64,000 bases of DNA from Methylovirgula sp. (GCF_037200945.1 NZ_JBBCGP010000001.1:744001-808000), one strand, 5' to 3'. Counted from the stretch's first letter, positions 37,951 to 48,319 are shown. Notes: generated by a model not told the origin, from the sequence alone. A program made the numbers and translations.

Positions 37951-38550
37951 ATGGCCGTGTCCAGTCTCACGCGCGGGTCAAGCCGTCGCTTCAGCCTTCC
38001 CAACCTGTTGACCTACGGCCGGGTCGCGGCCGTGCCGGTGGTGGTCGGCTGCCTGTTCTGGCCGGAGGTCGCGGCAGCGCGCTGGGCGGCGCTGGCGATT
38101 TTCATTCTCGCCGGCATCAGCGATTTTCTTGATGGCTATCTGGCGCGTGCCTTGGCGCAGCAATCCTCGCTCGGACGGATGCTCGACCCGATCGCCGACA
38201 AATTGCTCGTCTCGGCGGTCCTCCTGATGCTCGCCGCCGACCATACGATTGCTGGCGTCTCGCTCTGGGCGGCGATCGTCATTCTCTGCCGCGAAATTCT
38301 CGTCTCGGGCCTGCGCGAATTTCTCGCCGAACTCAAAGTGTCGGTGCCGGTGAGTCGGGTCGCAAAATGGAAGACGTTTCTACAGCTCGTCGCGCTCGGC
38401 TTTCTCATCGCCGGGCCGGCTTCAGCGCCAGTCATCACGACGATCGGCCTCGGCCTGCTCTGGGTCTCGGCGATCCTTACGTTTTACACCGGGGGTGATT
38501 ATTTCATTGCGGGGGTCAAACATCTTCTCGCCGAGGATGAGAAAGTATGA
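37951..38550 (+). CDS. pgsA: CDP-diacylglycerol-glycerol-3-phosphate 3-phosphatidyltransferase
   Basis: Membrane enzyme of 199 residues that makes phosphatidylglycerol phosphate. The CDP-alcohol phosphotransferase motif is complete: DFLDGYLARAL...GRMLDPIADK, with the four catalytic/metal Asp residues. About five hydrophobic helices are visible. The start was placed at MAVSSLTRGS (37951); 37936 is an alternative. Its stop overlaps moaD by 4 bp. Confidence 0.94.
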   Translation: MAVSSLTRGSSRRFSLPNLLTYGRVAAVPVVVGCLFWPEVAAARWAALAIFILAGISDFLDGYLARALAQQSSLGRMLDPIADKLLVSAVLLMLAADHTIAGVSLWAAIVILCREILVSGLREFLAELKVSVPVSRVAKWKTFLQLVALGFLIAGPASAPVITTIGLGLLWVSAILTFYTGGDYFIAGVKHLLAEDEKV

Positions 38551-38798
38551 AGGCCCGTTATTTCGCCTGGGTGCGTGAGCGCATCGGCCTCGCCGAAGAA
38601 GAGATCGCGCCGCCAGCCTCTGTCGAGACCGTCGCCGACCTGATTGCCTGGCAACAGGAGCGTGGTGAGAATTATGCCGCGGCTTTCGCCGATGCGGCGA
38701 CGATCCGTGCCGCCCTCGACCGTCAGCACGTCAAGCCTGCGGCAAAGATCGCCGATGCCGCCGAGATTGCCTTTTTCCCGCCTATGACGGGGGGCTGA
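38547..38798 (+). CDS. moaD: Molybdopterin synthase sulfur carrier subunit MoaD
   Basis: Ubiquitin-like protein of 83 residues ending in the required Gly-Gly (FFPPMTGG), whose C-terminus carries the thiocarboxylate used for molybdopterin. The N-terminal KARYFAWVRERIGLAEE is typical. It overlaps pgsA by 4 bp and is followed 1 bp later by moaE, its partner. Confidence 0.95.
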   Translation: MKARYFAWVRERIGLAEEEIAPPASVETVADLIAWQQERGENYAAAFADAATIRAALDRQHVKPAAKIADAAEIAFFPPMTGG

Positions 38799-38799
38799 C

Positions 38800-39249
38800 A
38801 TGGCGCAGCGGATCGTCCGCGTTGTAGACCAGCCCTTCGACATCGCCGCCGAAACGGCGACATTGGAACTCGGCGCCGGCACGGGCGCACTCGTCACCTT
38901 CACCGGGCTTTGCCGCGACGAAGGCGGTATGCTCGCGACGCTCGAAATCGAAGCCTATCCGGAAATGGCCGAAGCCGAAATCGCGCGTGTCGTGGACGAA
39001 GCCGAGCAACGCTGGCCGCTCGATGCCATAGCGGTCATCCATCGCTATGGGCATATTCGCCCCGGCGAAGCCATCGTTTTCGTCGCGACGGCCAGCGCAC
39101 ACCGCACTGAGGCCTTTCACGCTGCGGAATTCCTGATGGATTATCTCAAGACCCGCGCGCCATTCTGGAAGAAGACGCATCGCAGCGGCGGCAGCGGCGA
39201 CTGGGTCGCCGCGAAGGATGACGACGAAGCTGCCGCCGCGCGCTGGTAA
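38800..39249 (+). CDS. moaE: Molybdopterin synthase catalytic subunit MoaE
   Basis: Large subunit of molybdopterin synthase, 149 residues. Motifs: GALVTFTGLCRDEG, LEIEAYPEMAEAEI, VIHRYGHIRPGEAIVFVATAS and HAAEFLMDYLKTRAPFWKKT, which contains the catalytic Lys residues. With MoaD it inserts the dithiolene sulfurs into precursor Z. Other moa genes are not in the window. Confidence 0.95.
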   Translation: MAQRIVRVVDQPFDIAAETATLELGAGTGALVTFTGLCRDEGGMLATLEIEAYPEMAEAEIARVVDEAEQRWPLDAIAVIHRYGHIRPGEAIVFVATASAHRTEAFHAAEFLMDYLKTRAPFWKKTHRSGGSGDWVAAKDDDEAAAARW

Positions 39250-39272
39250 CTTTTGTTCGACGCGCAAGTTGA

Positions 39273-39295
39273 TCCGAAAGTCTGCAACTTTTCGG
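39273..39295. repeat. Short palindromic element (type D), after moaE
   Basis: The hairpin TCCGAAAGTCTGCAACTTTTCGG lies between the convergent moaE and an exported protein gene. A closely similar copy is at 45579-45601 downstream of leuC. Both sit at gene 3' ends and may help end transcription. Confidence 0.6.
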
Positions 39296-39302
39296 GATTA
39301 TG

Positions 39303-39887
39303 CTAATTCGACTCCGCCGGCGCTTTGATGTCAGCGTAATCGTAGTGCAGCGACAGATGCTGATGCCGGACTTTGCCATCCGGCGCGGTCGGGCCACCGA
39401 CGTCGGTTTCGGAGCGCTGGATAGCACCGTCGGCCACCCAAACTTTGGTTGAAACGCTCATCGTGTCCGTCTTGTCCCCGCCGGTATAGACCGCGAGCGT
39501 CTTGCCATCGGCCTTTTCATCGGGCAGGCGCGTGCAATCGTTGAAATTGTTGGCGCTGTCTTTCACCTTGGTTCGCAGGTCGGCGATATTGGCGTGGATG
39601 TCCTTCCACTGTCCCGTCGGCAATTTCACGAAGACCTGCGTGCCGGTGAAGATGGTCTCGGTCTTGATAGCCGGCATGGCCTCGGCGCCCGGAATAGGCG
39701 GGTCTTTCGGATCGAACGCGATTGTGCCGACGCTGTGATATGGCGTCTTGGAATTCATCAGCATCGCATCCGCAATGCCTTTGCAGGCGGCATCGTCGGC
39801 CCGCGCGGCGCCAAGCCCGAACGCCGAAACTCCCATAAATCCGCAGATCAAAGCGGGGCTCGCCCAGAGGGCTACCTTCGAACGCAT
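39303..39887 (-). CDS. Exported protein of unknown function
   Basis: Protein of 194 residues from the ATG at 39887 (AGGGAG ribosome site) with a signal peptide (LWASPALICGFMGVSAFGLGAARADD). The mature part begins with a Cys (DAACKGIADAMLM), contains a second Cys (FNDCTRLPDEKADGKTL), and is beta-rich: TETIFTGTQVFVKLPTGQWKD, TKVWVADGAIQRSETDV, and HQHLSLHYDYADI at the end. The arrangement recalls LolA-like or outer-membrane-associated lipid carriers, but I cannot assign a family. Confidence 0.72.
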   Translation of the reverse strand: MRSKVALWASPALICGFMGVSAFGLGAARADDAACKGIADAMLMNSKTPYHSVGTIAFDPKDPPIPGAEAMPAIKTETIFTGTQVFVKLPTGQWKDIHANIADLRTKVKDSANNFNDCTRLPDEKADGKTLAVYTGGDKTDTMSVSTKVWVADGAIQRSETDVGGPTAPDGKVRHQHLSLHYDYADIKAPAESN

Positions 39888-40083
39888 TCCAACACTCCCT
39901 GTTCTTATCATTCCCGGTCGGGCTGGCTTATATCCCGGCTATCCGGGATCGTCACCCTGCGCCAATCGCTTTAATCTTGGGCGATATCGGGGCGCGGCGG
40001 TGGTCTCTCGAGGCAGAGCCGATGCTGCTATGCTATTCTCCAGCTGCAGCTACAAGCCTGCGGGAAATGAGGGGAGATTGGGT

Positions 40084-40353
40084 ATGTCGGAGACAATATC
40101 GCGTCGCCAACTTGCGCTGATGTCGGCGCTCGCCTCTGCCGGGACGTTAGCGGCCGTGCGACCCGCGGCCGCCTACCAGGGGAACATGGAGAATGCGCTC
40201 GGTTCGCTGCACGAGGCGCTCGATTTTCTTCGCCAATCCACCCCGAACAAGGGCGGTCATCGGGAGCGCGCGATGCAATTGGTCCGCGATGCGATCCATG
40301 AGGTTCGGGCGGGCATCGACTTTGCTGCAACGCACGGCGGCGGAGGGCAGTGA
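40084..40353 (+). CDS. Small exported protein, helical, unknown function
   Basis: Protein of 89 residues with a Tat-like signal (SRRQLALMSALASAGTLAAVRPAAA) and a good GGGGAG ribosome site. The mature 58 residues form two predicted amphipathic helices (MENALGSLHEALDFLRQ and RERAMQLVRDAIHEVRAGIDFAAT). The pattern is shared by small periplasmic helical proteins widespread in this order. No function can be given. Confidence 0.7.
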   Translation: MSETISRRQLALMSALASAGTLAAVRPAAAYQGNMENALGSLHEALDFLRQSTPNKGGHRERAMQLVRDAIHEVRAGIDFAATHGGGGQ

Positions 40354-40468
40354 ACGCGAAGCGCTCGCGCGACTTCCGGTTTTTCCCGGATTTTTTACAA
40401 AATTTCTAATTATCAGAGCGGAAACTTCATGGAATCCTACGCCCGTTTATAAAAAATGGGAGGAAGCT

Positions 40469-40696
40469 ATGAAGAAGTTGATACTTGCCTGCGGATTCGT
40501 CGTTGTTGCCTGCGCACCAGCGCTCGCTGACGACACATATTCGCTTGTCAAAGATACCGTCGGAAATTGTTCCGCCGCGGTTACATCGACCCATTATCCC
40601 GGCATGAAGATCGTCGGCGACAAAACCTATTCGTCGATTCAGGACGCCAACAAGGCGCTCGACGACCTGAAGGATTGCGCCGGTCTCGTTCGATAA
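40469..40696 (+). CDS. Small exported two-cysteine protein, unknown function
   Basis: Protein of 75 residues with a strong GGGAGGAAG ribosome site and a signal peptide (KKLILACGFVVVACAPALAD, cleavage near residue 21). The mature part of about 54 residues has two cysteines (VGNCSAAV and LKDCAGLV) likely to form a disulfide. It is the nearest gene to the xoxF 3' end but on the other strand, so the two converge with the terminator between them. Unrecognised family. Confidence 0.68.
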   Translation: MKKLILACGFVVVACAPALADDTYSLVKDTVGNCSAAVTSTHYPGMKIVGDKTYSSIQDANKALDDLKDCAGLVR

Positions 40697-40796
40697 CAGG
40701 TCAGCGCAAAGCGCGTAGTGTCATTATCCGCGTTGGCGCGGCGGCGAAGTTAGATGGCGCCTAGCTGGGCCAAGATCGGACAGCCCAAGAATGCAA

Positions 40797-40828
40797 ATGG
40801 CGCCCGGGTCGAAAGACCCGGGCGCCAT
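40797..40828. terminator. Strong hairpin terminator downstream of xoxF
   Basis: A perfect 14-bp stem (ATGGCGCCCGGGTC / GACCCGGGCGCCAT) closed by a GAAA tetraloop lies 20 bp past the xoxF stop. On the minus strand it is followed by TTTGCATT, a weak U-tract. It probably ends the xoxF transcript, and could also protect the mRNA 3' end. Confidence 0.85.
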
Positions 40829-40848
40829 CCTGTTAATATCGCAACCGC

Positions 40849-42720
40849 TTACTGGTAGAGGCGGAAGGTCGAGACCATGCCACCCTGCGGGATCATGGCA
40901 AGGCCAGTGGCCTTGGTCATGGCCGTCGCGCCGATCGCACCGAACTTGTCGCTGAGATCGAGGCCAGCCGTAACCGGCAGACCAATCCAGCCGCCGATGC
41001 CGGAATAAACCGACACGTACTGCTTGCCCTTGACCTCATAGGTGATCGGGTTGCCGATGATGCCCGAGCCGAGCTTGCGCTGCCACACGATTTCACCAGT
41101 TTTACGATCGACGGCGCGGAAGTCACCACCAAGGCTGCCGTAGAACACGAGACCACCGGCGGTGTTCACCGTGCCGCTCCAGTTCGGGAACGGATCCGGG
41201 ATGTCCCAATCAGCCTTGCCCGTCAGAACGTCGAACTTCTTGATGCGACCGGTCACGCCGGGCTTCTCAGGATACATATAGACGTTCGAGAACACGTAGA
41301 CCGTGCCCTGCTGCTGGTAGGCCCGGGTCTGCGGGTTGTCTTCCATGCACCAATTGTTGGTCGGCACATAGAACTTGGTCGGATCGTTCGGATCGACCGA
41401 AGCCGGCTGCTGGTCCTTGCCGCCCATCGCCGACGGGCAAGCCTGGGTGTTGCGGCCGACTTCGAGCGGCGAATGCTCCGGCACCTTGACCGGCAGTTCG
41501 GTCTTCATGTCGTACTTTTCGGCCCAGTTCGCCGTCACGTACTTATGGGCGCGCAGCAACTTGCCCGTGACGCGGTCGAGAACGAAGACGAAGCCGTTAC
41601 GGTCGAAGTGGACGAGGCCCTTGACGGCCTTGCCATCGATGTTCGGGAAGTCGACGAGGATCATCTCGTTGATGCCGTCATAGTCCCACTGGTCGAAGGG
41701 GGTCATCTGGTAGGCCCAGACCGCTTCGCCGGTGTCCGCCTTGCGGGCGAAAATGGTCAGCGACCACTTGTTGTCCCACTTGCCGGAGTTACAGCCAGCC
41801 TGCGTCAGAGGCTTCTCGCCGCAGCGATAGCCGGGGCTCCACAGACCGGGGTTACCCGTTCCGTAATAGACGTAGTTCAGCTTCGGATCGTAGCTGTACC
41901 AGCCCCAGGCCGCACCGCCGCCGATTTTATAATTGTTGTCTTCGGGGAAGGTGTGGATGCCCAGGTCGCCAGTGGTATGGCTGTGCCGCTGATTGTCCTT
42001 ATTCGTATCGGCGGTGATGCCGACATCGACATCGGAGCCGGTGCTGTATTTTTTCCAAACCAGCTTGCCGGTCTTAAGGTCATAGGCGCTGAAGGAGCCG
42101 CGGGCGGCGAATTCGTCGCCACCGAAGCCAACGAACACCTTGCCATCCGCAATCAGCGGCGCCGGTGTGCCGTCTTCACCCTTGTCCGGGTAGTTGTTCT
42201 TGACGACCCAGGCTTCTTTGCCGGTCTTCGCGTCGAGCGCGATCAGCCAGCCGTCGAGGGTCAGGTAGACAACCTTGCCGTCGGCATAGGAACCACCGCG
42301 GTTGACGGTGTCGCAGCAAGCGCGCGGAACAGCCGATTCATCACGATCGGTCTTCTTGACGTAGTTCCAGACTTCCTTCGGATAGTCGGGATCGCTCAAA
42401 TCGAGCGCCTGAACGATGTTCGGCCATGCGCTGAAGATGTACATCATCGGCGTGCCGTCGACATCAACGACCAGCGACTGCCCTTCATGACCGCGCAGAG
42501 CGCCGGTCGACTGGTCCCAGGCAAGCTGAAGATGCGAGATGTTCTTCGTATTGATCTGGTTCAGTTCGCTGTGGCGGGTGAGTGCAAGATCACGTCCCGG
42601 CGCCGGCCACAGATTGGGGTTTTTAGCAAGCGTGGAGGCGTCTTCCGCGAAGCCTGCCCCGGCATATAACCACGCGCCGGCAATCCCGGCGCAGATCGAT
42701 ATTACCCTACGACACTTCAT
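40849..42720 (-). CDS. xoxF: Lanthanide-dependent methanol dehydrogenase XoxF
   Basis: Periplasmic PQQ enzyme of 623 residues from the ATG at 42720, with a signal peptide (ICAGIAGAWLYAGAGFAE). The eight-bladed propeller carries the adjacent-cysteine disulfide Cys135-Cys136 (ACCDT). The key motif is QWDYDG: Asp346 is the catalytic base and Asp348 the extra acid that coordinates La/Ce in XoxF; the calcium enzyme MxaF has Ala or Ser there. A two-cysteine insertion (Cys300, Cys310) precedes it, unlike the XoxF5 and XoxF1 sequences I can recall, so the clade is uncertain. No cytochrome (xoxG), xoxJ or pqq gene is adjacent; it oxidises methanol or a related alcohol, with the electron acceptor encoded elsewhere. 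Confidence 0.93.
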   Translation of the reverse strand: MKCRRVISICAGIAGAWLYAGAGFAEDASTLAKNPNLWPAPGRDLALTRHSELNQINTKNISHLQLAWDQSTGALRGHEGQSLVVDVDGTPMMYIFSAWPNIVQALDLSDPDYPKEVWNYVKKTDRDESAVPRACCDTVNRGGSYADGKVVYLTLDGWLIALDAKTGKEAWVVKNNYPDKGEDGTPAPLIADGKVFVGFGGDEFAARGSFSAYDLKTGKLVWKKYSTGSDVDVGITADTNKDNQRHSHTTGDLGIHTFPEDNNYKIGGGAAWGWYSYDPKLNYVYYGTGNPGLWSPGYRCGEKPLTQAGCNSGKWDNKWSLTIFARKADTGEAVWAYQMTPFDQWDYDGINEMILVDFPNIDGKAVKGLVHFDRNGFVFVLDRVTGKLLRAHKYVTANWAEKYDMKTELPVKVPEHSPLEVGRNTQACPSAMGGKDQQPASVDPNDPTKFYVPTNNWCMEDNPQTRAYQQQGTVYVFSNVYMYPEKPGVTGRIKKFDVLTGKADWDIPDPFPNWSGTVNTAGGLVFYGSLGGDFRAVDRKTGEIVWQRKLGSGIIGNPITYEVKGKQYVSVYSGIGGWIGLPVTAGLDLSDKFGAIGATAMTKATGLAMIPQGGMVSTFRLYQ

Positions 42721-43062
42721 TCCGATTCTCCATTCCAACGAATTATTTTCGACAACAAACAACGCCCGCGATCACAAACCCGAGAGCTTGCGAAGCGGGC
42801 ATGGCCGAATCTGAAAGTTGAGCCGTGAAAGCCTGGCGGCCTTGTTCACTCTATTGCGAAAGCTATTTCGTCTCTCGATTCAAAGACCTCGGGGAGAGGC
42901 GGAATCGAAGCGGGCGCCGCTTTTTCTCTAACCGCGCATAATGCTTAGGAAAATCCGAAAAGCTACAGGACTAATTCCCGACCATTTCGGGATTTAGAGA
43001 CGGGGAATGTCGGCACGGCTCCGAGATCGATAAGCGCGGGCCGACCTGCGGGTCCCGAATTG
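42721..43062. other. Intergenic region upstream of xoxF
   Basis: These 342 bp between the xoxF start and the chemotaxis gene stop hold no plausible gene. The part next to xoxF is AT-richer (TTATTTTCGACAACAAACAA on the plus strand near 42745) and should contain the xoxF promoter and leader. No riboswitch-like fold or clear sigma-70 pair was identified. Confidence 0.5.
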
Positions 43063-45075
43063 TCAGAACTCTTCCCAGGCTTCGTCTTGTGCAGGTGATA
43101 GAACCTTCCGAGCGGCGCTGCCGACTGTGCGCAAGAGAGGTCGTGGCGAAGCCTTTGGCGTCTGCTGCTTTGCCGCCTGCTGCTTTGCCGCCTGCGGTCT
43201 TGGTGCCTGTGGCGATGCGGCCGAGGCCCGCTGTGACCGGCCCATGTTTTGCGAAGATGAATCGCGCTGGTATGCGTCCGTGCCGGTTTGAAACTCGCCG
43301 ACGATAACCATCAAGTCTTTGGCTTCGTCTTTCAGACCGTGAACAGCGGCCGTCGATTCCTCAACCATGGCGGCGTTTTGCTGAATGATCGTGTCCATGC
43401 TGCCGATCGCCGTATTAATCTCCGCCAAGCCCCCGGATTGCTCGTTCGAGGATGTCGAGATTTTGTGAATCAGCGCATCCATCGCTGTGACCTTTTCCGT
43501 GATCTCGCCAAGTGCCATCCCCGTCTGGCTGACATGGGCGACCCCGTTATCGACTTCGACGGTCGCCGTCGAGATCAGCGCCTTGATCTCTTTCGCCGCT
43601 TCGGCCGAACGTTGCGCGAGCGCGCGCACTTCTGAGGCCACGACTGCGAAACCGCGTCCCGTCTCCCCAGCGCGCGCCGCTTCAACCCCAGCATTGAGCG
43701 CGAGTAAACTCGTCTGGAACGCGATTTCGTCGATCACGCCGATAATCTGGGTGATCTGGTTGGACGATTCCTTGATCTTGTCCATTGCCTGGACTGCTCG
43801 CGCGACGACCTGACCCGAGGCTTCGGCGGATTGCCGCGTGGCGCGCGCGACCGTCGCAGCCTCATCGGCATCGGCCGCCATCTTCTTCACGGTTCCGGTG
43901 ATGAGATTAAGCGCCGCCGCGCTCTCTTCGAGGCTCGCGGCCTGCTGCTCGGTTCGACGGGAAAGATCGTCCGCCGCGATGGCAATTTGGTCGGAGCCGG
44001 AATCGATACTCACCGTGGCCGCGATAATCGTGCGCATCGCCTGATTGAGGCTTTCCGCTGTCGCGTTGAAATCAGCACGAATCTTTTCATATTCCGGTGG
44101 GAACCCTTGTTCCAGCCGGCTTGTAAGGTCGCGTTTGGCCAAACGGCCGAGCCCCTCGGCGAGCGCCGCTACAACCGTCTTCTGCCGATGCTCGGCCTCC
44201 GACCGAGCCTCGTCATTGCTTTTGCGCGTCACCTGCGCGGCCTCATTCAAACGCTCGGTTTCGATTTCCGCAGCCTTGAGCCGCAGTCCATTGTCCTTAA
44301 AGACCTGGACGGCGGCGGCCATCTCGCCGATTTCGTCGACGCGCGTGCGTCCGACGATCTCGGTTTCATAGTCGCCGCGCACCAGGCTCTGCATATTCGT
44401 TGTCAGCGATCCCAGAAGCTTCGAGACGGAACGCCGCATCATCAGAATGATTGCGATCAATCCAAGAAAGAGCGGAACGAAGATCGCGGAAAGCTTCAAC
44501 ATGCTCGCGACGAAAGTGGCTTGAATGTCGTCAACGTAAAGACCGGCACCGACAACCCATTGCCATTCCGGAATCGCAAGCGCATAGCCGACCTTCGGCT
44601 GCGGCTGCGGATTGTCGGGCCTTGGCCAATAGTAGAAATTGTATTGTGGACTCCCGGCCTTCGCCGATTCGATCATCGGAAGAACGGTGGGATGACCATA
44701 AGCGTCGACGTTATGGGAAAGATTCTTTCCGATCGACCCGCGCATCCGCTCGTTGATTGAGAGCAGAACGCAGTCGTAATCGTACAAAAAGAAATAATTG
44801 TTGCCGTCGAACTTCATCGCCGCGATGAGCGCCTTGGCCCTTTTCTGTGCCTCGGCCGTGCTCAAAGCACCGGCTTTTTCCTGCTGGACCAGGAAGTCTA
44901 TGCTCGATGCCGCGCTCTCAACCAGGCTTCGCAGATCCTGGCGCTTTTCTTCCAGCGCGAGATCGTAACTTTGCTTCAAAGTCATTCCCAGGCCCAGAAG
45001 CGTCAGAACGACAGCGAGTAGACCTAGCAGCGTGAACTGCCTTGGAATCGAAAGGCGAGAAAGCAAAGCAAACAT
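43063..45075 (-). CDS. Methyl-accepting chemotaxis protein with Cache sensor
   Basis: Chemoreceptor of 670 residues: first helix (about 15-33), a periplasmic single-Cache domain (about 35-185, with NNYFFLYDYDCVLLS and the PQYNFYYWPRP motif), second helix (about 190-210, LSAIFVPLFLGLIAIILMM), HAMP, and a long coiled-coil with the hairpin tip EIAFQTSLLALNAGVEAARAGE. The C-terminus is a Pro/Ala/Gln linker ending in EAWEEF, a CheR/CheB-docking pentapeptide. No che genes are adjacent. The ligand is unknown; sCache_2 domains often bind small organic acids. Confidence 0.92.
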   Translation of the reverse strand: MFALLSRLSIPRQFTLLGLLAVVLTLLGLGMTLKQSYDLALEEKRQDLRSLVESAASSIDFLVQQEKAGALSTAEAQKRAKALIAAMKFDGNNYFFLYDYDCVLLSINERMRGSIGKNLSHNVDAYGHPTVLPMIESAKAGSPQYNFYYWPRPDNPQPQPKVGYALAIPEWQWVVGAGLYVDDIQATFVASMLKLSAIFVPLFLGLIAIILMMRRSVSKLLGSLTTNMQSLVRGDYETEIVGRTRVDEIGEMAAAVQVFKDNGLRLKAAEIETERLNEAAQVTRKSNDEARSEAEHRQKTVVAALAEGLGRLAKRDLTSRLEQGFPPEYEKIRADFNATAESLNQAMRTIIAATVSIDSGSDQIAIAADDLSRRTEQQAASLEESAAALNLITGTVKKMAADADEAATVARATRQSAEASGQVVARAVQAMDKIKESSNQITQIIGVIDEIAFQTSLLALNAGVEAARAGETGRGFAVVASEVRALAQRSAEAAKEIKALISTATVEVDNGVAHVSQTGMALGEITEKVTAMDALIHKISTSSNEQSGGLAEINTAIGSMDTIIQQNAAMVEESTAAVHGLKDEAKDLMVIVGEFQTGTDAYQRDSSSQNMGRSQRASAASPQAPRPQAAKQQAAKQQTPKASPRPLLRTVGSAARKVLSPAQDEAWEEF

Positions 45076-45350
45076 TTCAGAATCTCACAGGGGTGCGACT
45101 CAAAAATGCTGCACTGCAACCGTTAAAAATTCATACGAAACGTTGAATGCCGTCCGAAAATTGGATGCTTATCTGCCGGATCAATATGACGACGGACTAT
45201 TGATGATCGCGCAAAGCGCTCCAGGAGCGAAGCACGCGGCACATGGGCCTCGACAGCAATGTCAGATGAAGCGTCCAAGCCGCAGCATGAACGCACCGAT
45301 GCTCAATCAGAAAACGGCATCGCCGCCGAGAGCATCATGATTTTTATTTT

Positions 45351-45437
45351 TGGTGCGGGCGGTCGGAATCGAACCGACACTCTGTCACCAGAACCAGATT
45401 TTGAGTCTGGCGCGTCTACCAGTTCCGCCACGCCCGC
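45351..45437 (-). tRNA. tRNA-Leu(CAA)
   Basis: An 87-base cloverleaf on the minus strand including an encoded CCA. The acceptor is GCGGGCG/CGCCCGC with discriminator A. The anticodon stem CCAGA/TCTGG encloses the loop CTCAAAA with anticodon CAA. The long variable arm (GGTTCTGGTGACAGAG region) is typical of class II leucine tRNA, and the T arm is GTCGG-TTCGATT-CCGAC. It decodes UUG. Confidence 0.95.
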
Positions 45438-45578
45438 CCGCGCATGTTCCGAAAAAGCTAACCCACTTTTCGATGAGAACATGCTCAGAATTGTGCCGAG
45501 GCGCTCACTTATAAGATTGATTTGCGGCCCGCAAGACGCGAGCCGCAATTTCAAACTGGTCTTTGCGCATCACCTGAT

Positions 45579-45601
45579 CCGAAAAGTCCGCAACTTTTCG
45601 G
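45579..45601. repeat. Short palindromic element (type D), after leuC
   Basis: A 9-bp stem CCGAAAAGT/ACTTTTCGG with loop CCGCA lies 11 bp beyond the leuC stop. It is a copy of the element at 39273-39295. On the minus strand it can act as a terminator-like hairpin for leuC, although no U-tract follows. Confidence 0.65.
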
Positions 45602-45611
45602 CACGATGCGG

Positions 45612-47018
<1,407 letters not shown>

Positions 47019-47168
47019 TTTAAAGCACTCTTCATCGGGTTACAGCCGTTCGCCGCTTGCCGGGGCGGCGCGTCTGGCGGAAACTGAGGCGTTATTAACC
47101 TCATCCCCCATATAGGAACAGTTATAAAAACATCATCGCCACTATGCGAAGGCGTCTTGGCTCGCAAG

Positions 47169-47215
47169 AGCAGAATGCGAAAAGTGGATGCCGGTTTTCG
47201 CGTAAATCCTGCTCT
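47169..47215. repeat. Interspersed repeat (type C), upstream of the VOC gene
   Basis: AGCAGAATGCGAAAAGTGG...CCGGTTTTCGCGTAAATCCTGCT is a loose palindrome of the widespread Hyphomicrobiales family, related to 2630-2686. It lies in the 280-bp gap between the divergent leuC and VOC genes; the rest of that gap shows nothing identifiable. Confidence 0.65.
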
Positions 47216-47302
47216 AAGTTTAAGAATCGATCATGTTTATGATTTTTGGATCGATTCGATCCGAAATCGTCGTGATCTAGGCCCGCAGCACCGGAGAACA
47301 GA

Positions 47303-47704
47303 ATGCGCCCGCCCGTCGCGCCCTATCTCACCGTCTCGCCGGCCATGGCGGCCATTGCCTTTTATACGACCGTCTTCGGGGCCAAGCAGCAGGCGCTGAT
47401 GCCGGCGCTCGACGGCTTGCGGATCATGCATTGCGAACTAACGATCAACGGCGGCTCGATCATGCTGGCCGACGCATTTCCGGAGTTTGGCAACACCCGC
47501 GTGCCCGTCCCCGGCGAGCCGATGACCGCCTCGGTCAGTCTCGAATTCGAGACGGCCGAAGAGGTTGACACCGTCTTCAAGCGCGCGGTCAGCCTCGGCA
47601 GCAAAGGCGAAACCAATCCGACGAACAGCTTCTGGGGGACGCGGCTTGCAACCTTCCGCGACCCCTTCGGTCATCGTTGGATCCTGAATGCCCCGATGGG
47701 ATGA
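47303..47704 (+). CDS. VOC-superfamily (glyoxalase/PhnB-like) protein
   Basis: Protein of 133 residues with the paired beta-alpha-beta-beta-beta VOC fold: VAPYLTVSPAMAAIAFYTTVFGA, then CELTINGGSIMLADAF, and VSLEFETAEEVDTVFKRAV before the C-terminal ATFRDPFGHRWILN. This is a PhnB/YhdJ-like subgroup in which metal ligands and activity vary. The function is unassigned. It converges on rplS with an 8-bp gap. Confidence 0.85.
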   Translation: MRPPVAPYLTVSPAMAAIAFYTTVFGAKQQALMPALDGLRIMHCELTINGGSIMLADAFPEFGNTRVPVPGEPMTASVSLEFETAEEVDTVFKRAVSLGSKGETNPTNSFWGTRLATFRDPFGHRWILNAPMG

Positions 47705-47712
47705 GGGCCGAT

Positions 47713-48195
47713 TTAGCCCTTGCCACCCTTCTTCGGCGCACGGATGGCGCCGCCGGCCTTTTTCGGTGGCGGTGCCTTTTTCACGGTCGGCGCCTGGGCA
47801 TTGGCCGCCTCGCGTGCAGCCTTCTGCGCCGGCGTCTCAAGCTTCTCGACAATGCGGGCCGACTTGCCGCGCCGGTCACGCAGGTAATAGAGCTTGGCGC
47901 GCCGGACCTTGCCACGCCGCACGACCTTGATCGAATCGATATTCGGCGAATGAACCGGAAAGACGCGCTCAACGCCCTCACCATAGGAAATCTTGCGAAC
48001 GGTGAAGCTCTCGTTGATGCCGCCGCCGGTGCGGGCGATGCAGACACCCTCATAGGCCTGAACGCGGGTGCGCTCGCCTTCCTTCACCTTCACGTTGACA
48101 ATCAGCGTGTCGCCAGCCTGAAATTCCGGGACCGGACGCACTGCAACGAGCTTGGCGACCTGGGCCGCTTCCAGCTCTTCGATAATATTAGCCAT
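47713..48195 (-). CDS. rplS: 50S ribosomal protein L19
   Basis: Large-subunit protein of 160 residues at the 30S-50S interface. [36 protein letters not shown], and [42 protein letters not shown] are the L19 hallmarks. A 45-residue Ala/Pro/Lys-rich C-terminal extension is typical of the order. It is separated from its usual partner trmD by 46 kb and reversed. Its 5' side ends 125 bp from the IS-bounded island, so its leader is close to an insertion point. Confidence 0.96.
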   Translation of the reverse strand: MANIIEELEAAQVAKLVAVRPVPEFQAGDTLIVNVKVKEGERTRVQAYEGVCIARTGGGINESFTVRKISYGEGVERVFPVHSPNIDSIKVVRRGKVRRAKLYYLRDRRGKSARIVEKLETPAQKAAREAANAQAPTVKKAPPPKKAGGAIRAPKKGGKG

Positions 48196-48319
48196 GGTAA
48201 AACCCTGCCGTTCCGCCTGGTTCGGCCTGGGCCGCCCGGCGAGCGTTTCGGAACGCTGTTTTAAGTTAAGCCGCGGCTTCTACACGAGACCGCAGGACTT
48301 GTCGAGACAACCCCATTTA

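Noticed and set aside
41473..42669. A 398-codon open frame antisense to xoxF
   Set aside because: Shadow of the xoxF gene; the protein has no coherent hydrophobic or motif pattern.
40849..42720. Calcium-type methanol dehydrogenase MxaF
   Set aside because: The WDYDG motif has Asp at the position where MxaF has Ala or Ser, and no mxaJGI genes follow.
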